Source: Bacteroides_D sp963546395 (GTDB lineage: Bacteria; Bacteroidota; Bacteroidia; Bacteroidales; CAJPTX01). From it: 64,000 bases of DNA. The notes under the pieces are model-generated. The model worked only from the letters and a program-made list of their open reading frames with translations, ran no database searches and had not been told where the DNA came from. Made by a program: the position numbers and the translations under genes. Location: the NCBI GenBank assembly GCA_963546395.1, contig CAUUMS010000003.1, positions 62,001 through 126,000 on the forward strand. Reading direction: 5' to 3'. Of this stretch, positions 45,209-54,367 are shown piece by piece; the stretch's first letter is position 1; the number at the start of each line of letters is the position of its first letter.

Positions 45209-45550
45209 ATGTTCGATTTACAGCAAGTGTTGGAGGAGCTTCCGCTCGCCATCACCATTACCGATCTCGAGGGCACCATCGTCTACATGAATGCGGCCTC
45301 AGCCCAGGTGAACGCTCAGGGCGGCGGTAAGGCTCTGGTGGGGAAGCAGGTGCGCGATTGCCACAATGAGCGTTCCAAGGCCATCATCGAGCGTCTCTTC
45401 CAGGGGGAGACGAATGTGTACACCATCAGTAAGCAGGGGCAACGCAAGCTCATCTACCAGTGCCCCTGGCGGGTGAATGGCGAGGTGCGGGGGCTCGTGG
45501 AGCTCTCGGCGGTGATACCTGAGGACATGCCGCACTACGTGCGGGGCTAA
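45209..45550 (+). CDS. Single PAS-domain protein
   Basis: A 113-residue protein that is one PAS domain: LPLAITITDLEGTIVYMNAAS at the start, then GKQVRDCHNERSKAIIERLFQG and a C-terminal beta-hairpin (QCPWRVNGEVRGLVELS). The CH-x-E-x-S motif resembles the PAS domains attached to DUF438 proteins. It has no output domain, so it likely acts as a ligand or redox sensor that binds a partner. The tricorn protease gene follows by 42 bases. Confidence 0.75.
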   Translation: MFDLQQVLEELPLAITITDLEGTIVYMNAASAQVNAQGGGKALVGKQVRDCHNERSKAIIERLFQGETNVYTISKQGQRKLIYQCPWRVNGEVRGLVELSAVIPEDMPHYVRG

Positions 45551-45592
45551 CGGGGGTGCCAATGCGCAGTGAACTGATAAATTTTGGGTGCA

Positions 45593-48500
45593 ATGAGTAG
45601 AATGGGTAGAATTATCGGGTTGATAGGCGTAATGCTGGGGTTGCTAGTCGCAAAGGGCCACGCAGGGTACGAGCCGCTGTGGCTCGTCACGCCCTCCATT
45701 TCGCCGGATGGCACGCGGGTAGCATTCTCCTACCGGGGCGTGCTGTACGTGGTGCCGACCTCTGGCGGCGAGGCGCAGCCCCTCACCACGGGGCGCGATT
45801 ACGTCCGGGGGCCTGTGTGGTCGCCCGATGGCAAGCGCATCGCGTATGCTAGCGACATGTACGGCAATTTCGACGTGTACACGCTGTCGCTGGATGGTGG
45901 GGCCACGGAGCGTGTGACGACCGGATCGGCCGATGAGTTCCCTTTCGCCTACACGCCGGCTGGCGACAGCCTCATCTACCGGGCGCAGGAGATGCCGGCC
46001 CACAAGTCGGCCCTATTCTACACGCGGTGGACGAGCCAGCTCTATCGCATCGCCGTCTCAGGGGGGCGCGAGCAGCTCTACCTGCCGATGCCGGCTGCCA
46101 GCATGTCTTTTGCCCCGGATGGGAAGACAATCCTGTTCGAGGATGTGCGCGGCAATGAGGACGAGGCTCGTAAGCATCACACGAGCTCCATAGCGCGGGA
46201 CATATGGCTCTACACCCCGGGCTCACCATCGGCGCGGCAGCTCATCGTGCGTGAGGGGGAGGATCGTAACCCCGTGTTCGGGGCCGATAGCGATCATTTC
46301 TACTTCCTCAGCGAGCGCGACGGGGGGTCGTTCAACGTCTACGCATCCTCTGTTTCAGCCCCGTCGCAGGTGCAGCAGCTGACGCGCTTTGCGCGCAACC
46401 CGGTGCGGGCTCTCACGGCGTCGCGGTCGGGCATGCTGTGTTTTACCTACGATGGGCGCATCTACACCATGCCGGCGGCGGGAGGCGAGCCCCAGGTGCT
46501 CAACGTGAGCATTGCTCGGCCAGACGGTGCACCCGACTCGGTGTTCATGCGTCTCAAGAGTGCCTCGGATGGGGTGATTTCGCCCAATGGCAAAGAGGTC
46601 GCCTTTGTGTCGCGGGGCGATGTGTACGTGAGCTCCATCGAGTTTGGCAACACGCGCCAGATCACCAACACGCCGGAGCAGGAACGCTCGGTGGATTGGG
46701 CCCCCGATGGTCGTTCGCTGGTGTACGCGGGTGAGCGTCATGGCAGCTGGAATCTCTACATGGCCTCGATAACGCGCAGCGATGAGCCCAGCTTTGCGGG
46801 GGCCACGTCCATCACGGAGAAACCGTTGCTGGTGACGGCGCAGGAGACCTTCCAGCCGCGCTTCTCGCCCGATGGCAAGGAGGTGGCCTTCATTGAGGAT
46901 CGCACGAAGATTCGCGTTATCAATCTGGCCACTAAGCAGGTGCGCTCAGTCACAGACGGTAGCCAGAATTACTCCTACCAGGATGGGGACATCTCCTACG
47001 AGTGGTCGCCCGACTCCAAGTGGATCGTCCTCTCGTTTGATGCTAAGCGTCGGTGGCCGAATTCCGACATCGGCCTTGTGCGCGCCTCGGGCACTGAGCC
47101 CATATTCAACCTGACCCAGAGTGGCTACACCGACACGAATCCTCGCTTCATGATGAACGGCGATGTCATCATCTGGCACAGCGACCGCAACGGTTACCGC
47201 AGCCACGCGAGCTGGGGGGCGCAGGAGGATGTGTACGCCTTCTTCATCAACCGGGAGGCTTACGCGAAGTATAGGCTTACGCCCTTTGAGCTGGACGAGC
47301 TGAAGGCGGCGAAGGAGCAGGGGAGCGATAGCGTGAAGGATGCTAAGAAGGGTAAGGGGAAGAAGGAGGCGGCCAGCACCCCGAGCAAGACGAAGGATCT
47401 GGACATCGACCTGACGAATGTGGAGGATCGCATCGTGCGCCTCACCATCCACAGCTCTAGCCTGGCAGATGCCATTGTCACGCCGGACGGCGAGAGCCTC
47501 TACTACCTGTGCAGCTTCGAGGGGAAGTTCAACCTCTGGAAGACCGACCTCCGCAAGCGGAGCACTAAGCGGGTGCTCGATGTCAAGATGGATGGGGGAA
47601 GCCTTTCGCTCGACTCGAAGGGGGAGAATATGCTCATCGCCACGGGCGATAGGATGGTGAAGGTGAACCTTAAGTCGGAGAAGCAGACGGATGTGGCCAT
47701 CTCTGCGCCGTTTACCCATCGGGGTGCTCAGGAGAGGGCATATATCTTCGACCACGCCTGGCGGCAGGTGATCAACAAGTTCTACCGCTCAGATCTGCAT
47801 GGGGTCGATTGGAAGTACTACCGTGAAGTGTACGAGAAGTTCCTCCCGTACATCAACAACAACTACGACTTCACCGACATGCTGAGCGAGCTGCTCGGCG
47901 AGCTGAATGCGTCGCACACGGGCTCGGGGTACCGTTCTCCGGGTCTGCCTGGTGGGCCGCGCACGGCCTCGCTGGGGGTGTTCTACGATCGCTCTTTCGC
48001 GGGCCCTGGCATCCGCATCACGGAGGTGCTACGGGGTGGGCCGCTGGATGAGACCAAGGTGAAGGTGAAGGCTGGCGCAGTGATTACATCCATCGATGGT
48101 GTGGCTGTGCGTGACTTTGCCGATCTGCCCAGGCTGCTCGATCGTAAGGAGGGTGAGCGCGTGCGGATCGAGCTGCGCGAAGGGGCCGCTACGCATAGCG
48201 AGGTGGTGAAACCCATATCGAGGGGCACGCTCAACAATCTCATGTACGAGCGTTGGGTGGAGCAGCGTCGCCGCGAGGTGGATAGCCTCTCGGGTGGCCG
48301 ACTGGGGTATGTGCACATTCGGGGGATGAACGCTGGCAGCTTCCGCACGGTGTACTCTGACCTCTTCGGGCGGTATAACGACCGCGAGGGGGTGGTCATC
48401 GACACCCGTTACAACGGGGGCGGGCACCTGCATGAGGATGTAGAGGTGCTGTTCAGCGGCCATAAGTACCTCGACCTAGTGCCTCGCGAGCAGGTGATAT

Positions 48501-48898
48501 CGGAGCACCCGCGCAAGCGGTGGAAGAAGCCGTCGGTGATGCTCATTGGCGAGGCGAACTATAGCAATGCGCACGGCACGCCGTGGGTGTACAAGACGCA
48601 GGGATTGGGTAAGCTGGTGGGTAAACCCGTGCCGGGTACCATGACGTCGGTGTGGTGGGAGACGCAGGTCGACCCCACGATCTACTTCGGGGTGCCCATC
48701 GTGGGCTATGTGGATCGCAATGGTCGCTACCTGGAGAATCAGCAGCTTGAGCCCGATGTGGATGTGGCTCTCGACTACTTCAAGCTACAGCAGGGGCACG
48801 ACACGCAGATAGAGAAGGCGGTGCAGGTGCTCCTCGAGGCTGCGGATGCGGCAAAGGCGGATAGCCCATGGCCGGAGATTGAGAAGAGGTTCCGTTAG
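45593..48898 (+). CDS. Tricorn-type S41 protease
   Basis: A protein of about 1101 residues. A signal peptide (RIIGLIGVMLGLLVAKGHAG) leads into two TolB-like propellers (repeated SPDGKRIAYASD, FSPDGKEVAFIED, WSPDSKWIVLSFD), a charged K/E linker near 580, a PDZ domain (about 800-870) and an S41 core whose likely nucleophile is the Ser of NYSNAHGTP near 992. Tricorn enzymes trim oligopeptides; with an export signal this one probably works in the periplasm on peptide nutrients. ATG 45593 is favoured; 45584 is possible. A strong terminator follows. Confidence 0.9.
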   Translation: MSRMGRIIGLIGVMLGLLVAKGHAGYEPLWLVTPSISPDGTRVAFSYRGVLYVVPTSGGEAQPLTTGRDYVRGPVWSPDGKRIAYASDMYGNFDVYTLSLDGGATERVTTGSADEFPFAYTPAGDSLIYRAQEMPAHKSALFYTRWTSQLYRIAVSGGREQLYLPMPAASMSFAPDGKTILFEDVRGNEDEARKHHTSSIARDIWLYTPGSPSARQLIVREGEDRNPVFGADSDHFYFLSERDGGSFNVYASSVSAPSQVQQLTRFARNPVRALTASRSGMLCFTYDGRIYTMPAAGGEPQVLNVSIARPDGAPDSVFMRLKSASDGVISPNGKEVAFVSRGDVYVSSIEFGNTRQITNTPEQERSVDWAPDGRSLVYAGERHGSWNLYMASITRSDEPSFAGATSITEKPLLVTAQETFQPRFSPDGKEVAFIEDRTKIRVINLATKQVRSVTDGSQNYSYQDGDISYEWSPDSKWIVLSFDAKRRWPNSDIGLVRASGTEPIFNLTQSGYTDTNPRFMMNGDVIIWHSDRNGYRSHASWGAQEDVYAFFINREAYAKYRLTPFELDELKAAKEQGSDSVKDAKKGKGKKEAASTPSKTKDLDIDLTNVEDRIVRLTIHSSSLADAIVTPDGESLYYLCSFEGKFNLWKTDLRKRSTKRVLDVKMDGGSLSLDSKGENMLIATGDRMVKVNLKSEKQTDVAISAPFTHRGAQERAYIFDHAWRQVINKFYRSDLHGVDWKYYREVYEKFLPYINNNYDFTDMLSELLGELNASHTGSGYRSPGLPGGPRTASLGVFYDRSFAGPGIRITEVLRGGPLDETKVKVKAGAVITSIDGVAVRDFADLPRLLDRKEGERVRIELREGAATHSEVVKPISRGTLNNLMYERWVEQRRREVDSLSGGRLGYVHIRGMNAGSFRTVYSDLFGRYNDREGVVIDTRYNGGGHLHEDVEVLFSGHKYLDLVPREQVISEHPRKRWKKPSVMLIGEANYSNAHGTPWVYKTQGLGKLVGKPVPGTMTSVWWETQVDPTIYFGVPIVGYVDRNGRYLENQQLEPDVDVALDYFKLQQGHDTQIEKAVQVLLEAADAAKADSPWPEIEKRFR

Positions 48899-48921
48899 TA
48901 GACGCTGGCGGTAGATAGCAT

Positions 48922-48960
48922 GCATCGGGGCTGGGTTTCCTGGCCCCGATGCTGTTTTTT
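48922..48960 (+). terminator. Rho-independent terminator after the tricorn gene
   Basis: GCATCGGGGC (48922-48931) pairs perfectly with GCCCCGATGC (48943-48952), followed by TGTTTTTT. Confidence 0.9.
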
Positions 48961-49176
48961 GTGGGGATTGCTCCGGGGTGTTACCCCTCGTGGCACGCTT
49001 TGGGATGTTGGGTAGTGGATGTGTAGGTTGCCATTTGGCCCCTGGCCTTGCCCGCAAGCAGCGCAGGATATGATGCGTGTGCTACGCGAGAGGATGGATA
49101 GGATGGGTGACGTGAGTTGGATGGCAATATGAGGGCCGGGGTTGTCACGCATTGTGAGCCTTGCCCCCATGCATGT

Positions 49177-49219
49177 CGAAGGGCGGGATGCGCAAACGTC
49201 GCATCCCGCCCTTCGCGGT
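49177..49219 (+). terminator. Second terminator-like hairpin, perfect 16-base stem
   Basis: CGAAGGGCGGGATGCG (49177-49192) pairs perfectly with CGCATCCCGCCCTTCG (49200-49215) around a 7-base loop, then CGGTTTTCG. What transcript it ends is unclear; it may back up the first terminator or close a small RNA. Confidence 0.65.
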
Positions 49220-49314
49220 TTTCGCCCTCAGATGGCCCGTTGTTTGCCTATGGGTGTGGCAATGTGGCCAGGGGGTGAGTGTGTCCCCAATGTGGGTTAT
49301 ATGCTCGCAGTGGA

Positions 49315-50841
49315 TTACTTACCCCAGTCCTCCTCCGTGGCCGGTAGGCAGCGGTTGTCTGTCTCGGATAGCTCCCGCAGCGAGGGGCACTTTTCCTGGC
49401 CCACCACCTCGGGGGTCGAGAGCAAGGCTCCGCTCTTGTACTGGAGCAGCGTCAGGGCTGGGCACTCACTGATGTCGAGGGTCTTGAGATTGTTGTTGCT
49501 GCAAAGGAGCCACTGCAACCCCGTGGGGTTTAGGCTGTCTAGCTTGTTGCCGCTACAGGCTAGCTTGGTGAGCTGCTTGCACGGGCGTAGGTCTAGCCTG
49601 GTGAGCTTGTTCTGCACGCACTCCAGCGTTGTGAGCTTGGGGCACGGGCGCAGATCCAGCGTGGCGATGCGGTTGAATGAGCAGTCGAGGTTCTCTAGGG
49701 CAGCGCACGGGCGCAAATCGAGAGCATCCATGCCGTTCTCGGCGCACTGGAGCTTCTTCAGGTTAGGGAAGGCCTTGAGGTCGAGATTGGCCAGGAGGTT
49801 CTTGCTGCACATGAGAGTGCTCAGCTTGTTGCCCTGGGCACTGGCAATGCGGGCAATTCGATTGGCTGAGCAGTTGAGCCAGCTGAGTGATGCGCACCCC
49901 TGTATGTCGATGGCGCTGAGGGTGTTGTTGCTGCAATTCAGCTCGGTGAGGTTGCGGCTGCTACTCAGGTTGAGGTTTGCGAGCGTGTTGTGCGAGCAGT
50001 TCAGCTGCCGTAGCAGCGCGCAGGGTTGCACGTTGAGCGCGGTGAGTTGATTGTGGTTGCAGTCCAGCCACCACAGGCGTGTGCAGGCTTTCAGGTCGAG
50101 GGCACGCAGACGGTTCTCGGCGCAGTTTAGCACCTCCAGCGCAGCACTGGCGCTGAGGTTGAGGCTCTCCAGCTCATTGCCATTGCACTCCACGCGGCGG
50201 ATCTTGGGGCATGGACGCAGGTCGAGGTGGCGCAGCTTGTTGCCAGCAACGTCCAGCTCACGCAGGTTGGGGCACCCCGAGAGGTTGATCCTATCGAGGC
50301 CTGCCGCACGGCCCGCCATTGAACTCGCCCTGGGGCACTTGAGCACTTCCAGCTTATTGCAGTTCTGAATATTCAGGTCTCCGGTAAGGCTGTGGTCGCA
50401 CCACACCACGCGCAGGGATGAACCTTCGGGGAGTGAGAGCCACTGAATGAGGCTGGTACCATCTTCGTCCTGGGCACTGGAGCGGGTGGTGCCGCTGATT
50501 TTGTAGCCCATGGCCCGTAGCGTGCCCGAGGCCTGCATGTCGGCCAGGCTTTGTTCGCTCATGGCCACTAGGCTCACATGCCCGTACACCCGCAGGGTGT
50601 CGCAGCGCATGGCGATGTCGATGCGCTTAAGTTGCTGGCCGATGGTTTGCTGTTGTATGGAGTTGCAGCTCGAAAAGCTCACCGTGGTGCCTTCGCTGTC
50701 GGCAGCCAACCAGAGGGATACGGTGGGTTCGCTAGAGGTGAGCGTAAAGGCTAGCGGGCTCTTCTTTGCCTGCCCCAACGCAGGGTGTACACAGGAGAGC
50801 AGCAGGCATATCCCCGCAAGGATTGATGATATACGACGCAT
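49315..50841 (-). CDS. Exported leucine-rich-repeat protein
   Basis: A 508-residue protein with a signal peptide (SILAGICLLLSCVHPALGQ, possible lipobox-like LLSC). From about residue 165 to 460 it has around 14 repeats of roughly 21 residues of the form LxxLDLRPCPxLxxLxCxxNxL. The conserved Cys and Asn at fixed spacing give a Cys/Asn ladder like the SDS22/internalin type. Such proteins in this phylum are surface adhesins. The N-terminal 150 residues are a separate domain of unknown type. No sorting domain is obvious at the C-terminus. Confidence 0.85.
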   Translation of the reverse strand: MRRISSILAGICLLLSCVHPALGQAKKSPLAFTLTSSEPTVSLWLAADSEGTTVSFSSCNSIQQQTIGQQLKRIDIAMRCDTLRVYGHVSLVAMSEQSLADMQASGTLRAMGYKISGTTRSSAQDEDGTSLIQWLSLPEGSSLRVVWCDHSLTGDLNIQNCNKLEVLKCPRASSMAGRAAGLDRINLSGCPNLRELDVAGNKLRHLDLRPCPKIRRVECNGNELESLNLSASAALEVLNCAENRLRALDLKACTRLWWLDCNHNQLTALNVQPCALLRQLNCSHNTLANLNLSSSRNLTELNCSNNTLSAIDIQGCASLSWLNCSANRIARIASAQGNKLSTLMCSKNLLANLDLKAFPNLKKLQCAENGMDALDLRPCAALENLDCSFNRIATLDLRPCPKLTTLECVQNKLTRLDLRPCKQLTKLACSGNKLDSLNPTGLQWLLCSNNNLKTLDISECPALTLLQYKSGALLSTPEVVGQEKCPSLRELSETDNRCLPATEEDWGK

Positions 50842-51013
50842 TGCTGTTTCGGTTTGATTAAGTTGGAAGTTAAGAGTTTAGAGACGGGTGGGAGACCCTG
50901 CGATTGGTTTCGTTAACGGCCCGATCCTGGTTACAGTTACACATTGCGCACATTTTACGGATACGTAGGGAAATGCGCGAGTGGGTAATATGTCGGTCCC
51001 AAATGGGGGTGGG

Positions 51014-51502
51014 CTACAGCCCCTGTACCCACTGGTAGGCCAATCGTGGCGAGCCGTCGAGCATGTGCACGATGCCGCAGTATTGGAATCCGTGAGACTC
51101 TAACAGCGTCACCATTGGACGATTGTCCTGGTGCGTATCGGCTCGTAGATTACCTAACTGATGCTTGCACCAGCTCAGGCAGCACTGTCCCACGCCGGGC
51201 GTTAGTCCCAGTGTGGCCAGCCGATGGATGGTGCCGTAGGGTAGGGGATTGAGCCATGCCCCCTCGATGTGCGCGTAGGTGGGCTCGGTGCCGGTTTGCA
51301 GGCAGAATGTCCCCTGCGGCTCATTTCCAAGGGTGATCAGGTAGCACTGCTGCTGGGTGATGTCGCGCTGCACATCTGCCATGGCCGGGTAGCCGTTCCC
51401 CCACTGGGCCATGTTCCCATGTTGTCGCATGGCGGCACGCCCAGCATCCAGTATGCGTAGCACGCACTCAGCGTCTGCCGCTGTTGCGCGCCGCACCGTC
51501 AT
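51014..51502 (-). CDS. GNAT family N-acetyltransferase
   Basis: A 162-residue protein with a GNAT layout: VRRATAADAECVLRILDAGRAAM, a central IEGAWLNPLPYGTIHRLAT strand and acetyl-CoA loop region, and LLESHGFQYCGI near the C-terminus (MVTLLESHGFQYCG is typical). The substrate is unknown. ATG 51502, preceded by a purine-rich AGGGGGAT, is preferred; a TTG at 51544 would add 14 residues and almost touch pssA. It is co-directional with and downstream of pssA. Confidence 0.8.
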   Translation of the reverse strand: MTVRRATAADAECVLRILDAGRAAMRQHGNMAQWGNGYPAMADVQRDITQQQCYLITLGNEPQGTFCLQTGTEPTYAHIEGAWLNPLPYGTIHRLATLGLTPGVGQCCLSWCKHQLGNLRADTHQDNRPMVTLLESHGFQYCGIVHMLDGSPRLAYQWVQGL

Positions 51503-51547
51503 GGGGGCGATCCCCCTGCTGGGGCTCAGGCTCTCGATGCTCAAGGG

Positions 51548-52333
51548 TTATTGGGGGAGACCCGCATGGGGGCTGTGGGCGATGCGCTTCCGGAATGTGA
51601 TGGAGACTAGCACGTACTCGATGATGGCGAGGGCGAGGCCGCCCCACCCGAGCAGTATTACGCTGGGAATGGAGAGCACGATGAAAACGATGTGCGGAAG
51701 TATGGCTCCCAGGGTGAATTGCTTGATTTTGAGTGAGAACATCGGTATCTCGCTCACGAGCAATATGCCCTGCGCAAGCACGATGGGGATGAGGCTGTAG
51801 GGGCACATGGCCATGCACGCAAATGGGCCCGCAGGTTGCGGGGCACTCACGGCCAGCGTGAGCCCGCACGTGAACAGGGCACTGGCTGGGGTAGCCAGGC
51901 CGAGGAAGTGGCTCGTTTGCCGGGTGTCGATGTTGAATTTACCGAGCCGGTAGGCAGAGAAGGCCGCTAGCAACAGGGGGAATAGGGCCAGCCCGTATGC
52001 CAGGGGGACGGGCATGGTGCCGCATGACCCGGCGCTCTCTAGCAGACGGAATTGGAGCTGCACGTACAGGATGGATGGCGCGAGGCCAAAGGTGATGAGA
52101 TCGGCCAGGGAGTCGAGCTGGACACCGAGCGGGGATTGCACTCGCAGCAGCCGGGCCGTGAAGCCGTCGAAGAAGTCGAAGAGTGCCCCTGCGAATATGC
52201 ACAGGACGGGAAGGTAGGGCTGCGTGGCGCCGAGCTTTAGCGCGAGCACGACGGCGGTGCACCCGCTTAGCAGGTTGAGCAGTGTGATACCGTTCGGTAT
52301 GAAGGCCCTGAGCGTGCTGAGTATCCGCCGCAT
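51548..52333 (-). CDS. pssA: CDP-diacylglycerol--serine O-phosphatidyltransferase
   Basis: A 261-residue membrane enzyme. After FIPNGITLLNLLSGCTAVVLAL comes the CDP-alcohol phosphotransferase motif: AGALFDFFDGFTARLLRVQSPLGVQLDSLADLI split around D-G-x2-A-R-x8-G-x3-D-x3-D. It makes phosphatidylserine, the precursor of phosphatidylethanolamine. ATG 52333 follows a TAACTTTGC promoter (52357-52365); the longer frame to 52465 crosses that promoter and is rejected. Confidence 0.92.
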   Translation of the reverse strand: MRRILSTLRAFIPNGITLLNLLSGCTAVVLALKLGATQPYLPVLCIFAGALFDFFDGFTARLLRVQSPLGVQLDSLADLITFGLAPSILYVQLQFRLLESAGSCGTMPVPLAYGLALFPLLLAAFSAYRLGKFNIDTRQTSHFLGLATPASALFTCGLTLAVSAPQPAGPFACMAMCPYSLIPIVLAQGILLVSEIPMFSLKIKQFTLGAILPHIVFIVLSIPSVILLGWGGLALAIIEYVLVSITFRKRIAHSPHAGLPQ

Positions 52334-52356
52334 GTGTGTACCTCGGTTTTGGTCTG

Positions 52357-52365
52357 GCAAAGTTA
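52357..52365 (-). promoter_or_regulatory. Promoter element for pssA
   Basis: TAACTTTGC on the minus strand, 24 bases upstream of the pssA ATG. Confidence 0.6.
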
Positions 52366-52452
52366 GCAAACCCGTCCGGTTGCGGGGGCGTAAAGCTGAC
52401 AGGGTGTGTGGTGCGCTGCGCCGCATGGGTAGGGCGTTTCGGTGGAATCGGC

Positions 52453-52461
52453 TACCTTTGT
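52453..52461 (+). promoter_or_regulatory. Promoter element for lepA
   Basis: TACCTTTGT, 16 bases before ATG 52477, so the leader is very short. It fixes the start against the longer frame from 52336. Confidence 0.6.
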
Positions 52462-52476
52462 GCAAAACCCGAGTCC

Positions 52477-54264
52477 ATGGATCGCATACGGAATTTCTGC
52501 ATCATTGCGCACATCGATCACGGCAAGAGCACGCTGGCCGATAGGATGATCGACATTACGCATGCCATTAATGCGCGTGATGCGCAGGCGCAGGTGCTCG
52601 ACAACATGGACCTGGAGCGCGAGAAGGGCATCACCATCAAGAGCCATGCCATTCGCATGGAGTACGAGTATGAGGGGGTGCCGTATCAGCTCAACCTCAT
52701 CGATACGCCAGGGCATGTGGACTTCTCCTACGAGGTGAGCCGTGCGATAGCCTCTTGTGAGGGGGCCCTGCTGGTGGTGGATGCGAGCCAGGGGATACAG
52801 GCCCAAACGATCTCTAATCTCTACCTGGCACTTAATCACGACCTGGAGATTATCCCCGTCCTCAACAAGATCGACATGGACTCGGCTAAGCCCGAGGAGG
52901 TGTCCGATCAGATTGTCGACCTGATAGGGTGCAAGCGGGAGGATATACTTCAGGTGAGTGCCAAGACGGGTAAGGGGGTTGAGGAGGTGTTGCAGGCCAT
53001 TCTCAAGCGTATTCCCCCGCCAAAGGGCGATCCGGACGCTCCCCTTCAGGCCCTCGTGTTCGACTCGGTGTTCAACTCATTCCGGGGCATCATTGCCTAT
53101 TTCCGGGTGATGAATGGCACCCTGCGCACGGGGGACAAGGTGAAGTTCTTCAGCTCTAATCACCAGTACGAGGCTGATGAGATAGGGGCCCTACGCCTGG
53201 GGCTCTCCCCCGAGAAGGCCATCTCGGCCGGCAGCGTGGGGTATATCATCTCGGGCATTAAGGATTCGGCCGAGGTGCGGGTGGGCGATACCATCACGCA
53301 TGTGGAGAGCCCTTGCCAGGAGGCCATTGCGGGATTTGAGGAGGTGAAGCCCATGGTGTTTGCCGGTCTCTACCCCGTGGATTCGGACGAGTATGAGAAC
53401 CTGCGCATGTCGCTCGACAAGCTGCGTCTTAACGATGCATCGCTCTCCTTTGAGCCGGAGAGCTCGCTGGCCTTGGGCTTCGGGTTCCGCTGTGGCTTTC
53501 TGGGGCTGCTGCACATGGAGATTGTCCAGGAGCGGCTCTACCGTGAGTTTGACATGGATGTCATCACCACGGTGCCCAACGTTAGCTATCGGGTCTACAC
53601 CACACGGGGTGAGATGGTGGAGGTGCACAACCCGAGCGGTTTGCCCGACGTGACGCTCATTGAGCGCATTGAGGAGCCGACGATCGCGGCGCAGGTTATC
53701 ACCAATACCGATTCGCTGGGCGTGGTGGTGAAGCTTTGCATCGATAAGCGAGGGACGCTCGTGAACCAGGTGTTCCTCACCTCGGATCGCGTTGAGCTCA
53801 CCTTTAACATGCCGCTGAGTGAGATTGTGTTCGATTTTTATGACAAGCTCAAATCCATCTCCCGCGGCTACGCATCGTTCGATTACCACATCAACGGGTT
53901 CCAGGCGGCCACGCTGGTGCGTCTCGACATCCTGCTGAATGGGGACAAGGTGGATGCGCTCTCGACGCTTATACATCGGGATTACGCATATAACTTTGGT
54001 CGGAAAATGTGCGAGAAGCTCAAGGAGCTGATCCCACGGCAGCAGTTCGACATTGCCATACAGGCAGCCATTGGGGCCAAGATCATTGCCCGTGAGACGG
54101 TGAAAGCCGTCCGCAAGGATGTTACGGCTAAGTGCTACGGGGGCGATATCTCCCGTAAGCGCAAGCTACTAGAGAAGCAGAAGAAGGGTAAGAAGCGCAT
54201 GCGTCAGGTGGGCAACGTGGAGGTTCCGCAGGAGGCCTTCCTGGCTGTGCTCAAGATGGATTAG
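52477..54264 (+). CDS. lepA: Elongation factor 4 (LepA)
   Basis: A 595-residue translational GTPase: G1 AHIDHGKSTLADR, G3 DTPGHVDFSYEV, G4 NKIDM. The family-specific C-terminal domain includes AIGAKIIARETVKAVRKDVTAKCYGGDISRKRKLLEKQKKGKKRM (read in parts). It back-translocates stalled ribosomes or helps assembly. Length and both ends match the family. Confidence 0.96.
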   Translation: MDRIRNFCIIAHIDHGKSTLADRMIDITHAINARDAQAQVLDNMDLEREKGITIKSHAIRMEYEYEGVPYQLNLIDTPGHVDFSYEVSRAIASCEGALLVVDASQGIQAQTISNLYLALNHDLEIIPVLNKIDMDSAKPEEVSDQIVDLIGCKREDILQVSAKTGKGVEEVLQAILKRIPPPKGDPDAPLQALVFDSVFNSFRGIIAYFRVMNGTLRTGDKVKFFSSNHQYEADEIGALRLGLSPEKAISAGSVGYIISGIKDSAEVRVGDTITHVESPCQEAIAGFEEVKPMVFAGLYPVDSDEYENLRMSLDKLRLNDASLSFEPESSLALGFGFRCGFLGLLHMEIVQERLYREFDMDVITTVPNVSYRVYTTRGEMVEVHNPSGLPDVTLIERIEEPTIAAQVITNTDSLGVVVKLCIDKRGTLVNQVFLTSDRVELTFNMPLSEIVFDFYDKLKSISRGYASFDYHINGFQAATLVRLDILLNGDKVDALSTLIHRDYAYNFGRKMCEKLKELIPRQQFDIAIQAAIGAKIIARETVKAVRKDVTAKCYGGDISRKRKLLEKQKKGKKRMRQVGNVEVPQEAFLAVLKMD

Positions 54265-54367
54265 CTGCGGTGCCACTGGGGCCGAGGCCTGCTGGCTGGT
54301 GCGCGGAAGTGGCTGAGTTTTGCACCTCAGGCGGAGATGGCCTGGAGGGTGCCAGCGTGGCGTAGGT

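Larger units (their letters stand above)
48899..49314. other. Convergent intergenic region with two terminators
   Basis: A 416-base gap between the tricorn gene (+) and the LRR gene (-). It contains the terminators at 48922-48960 and 49177-49219. The 216 bases between them show no ORF or promoter I trust. Confidence 0.6.

Noticed and set aside
49142..50050. 302-codon plus-strand ORF
   Set aside because: It is antisense to the LRR gene; the repeat structure keeps other frames open. The translation is low-complexity S/R/L without any family pattern.
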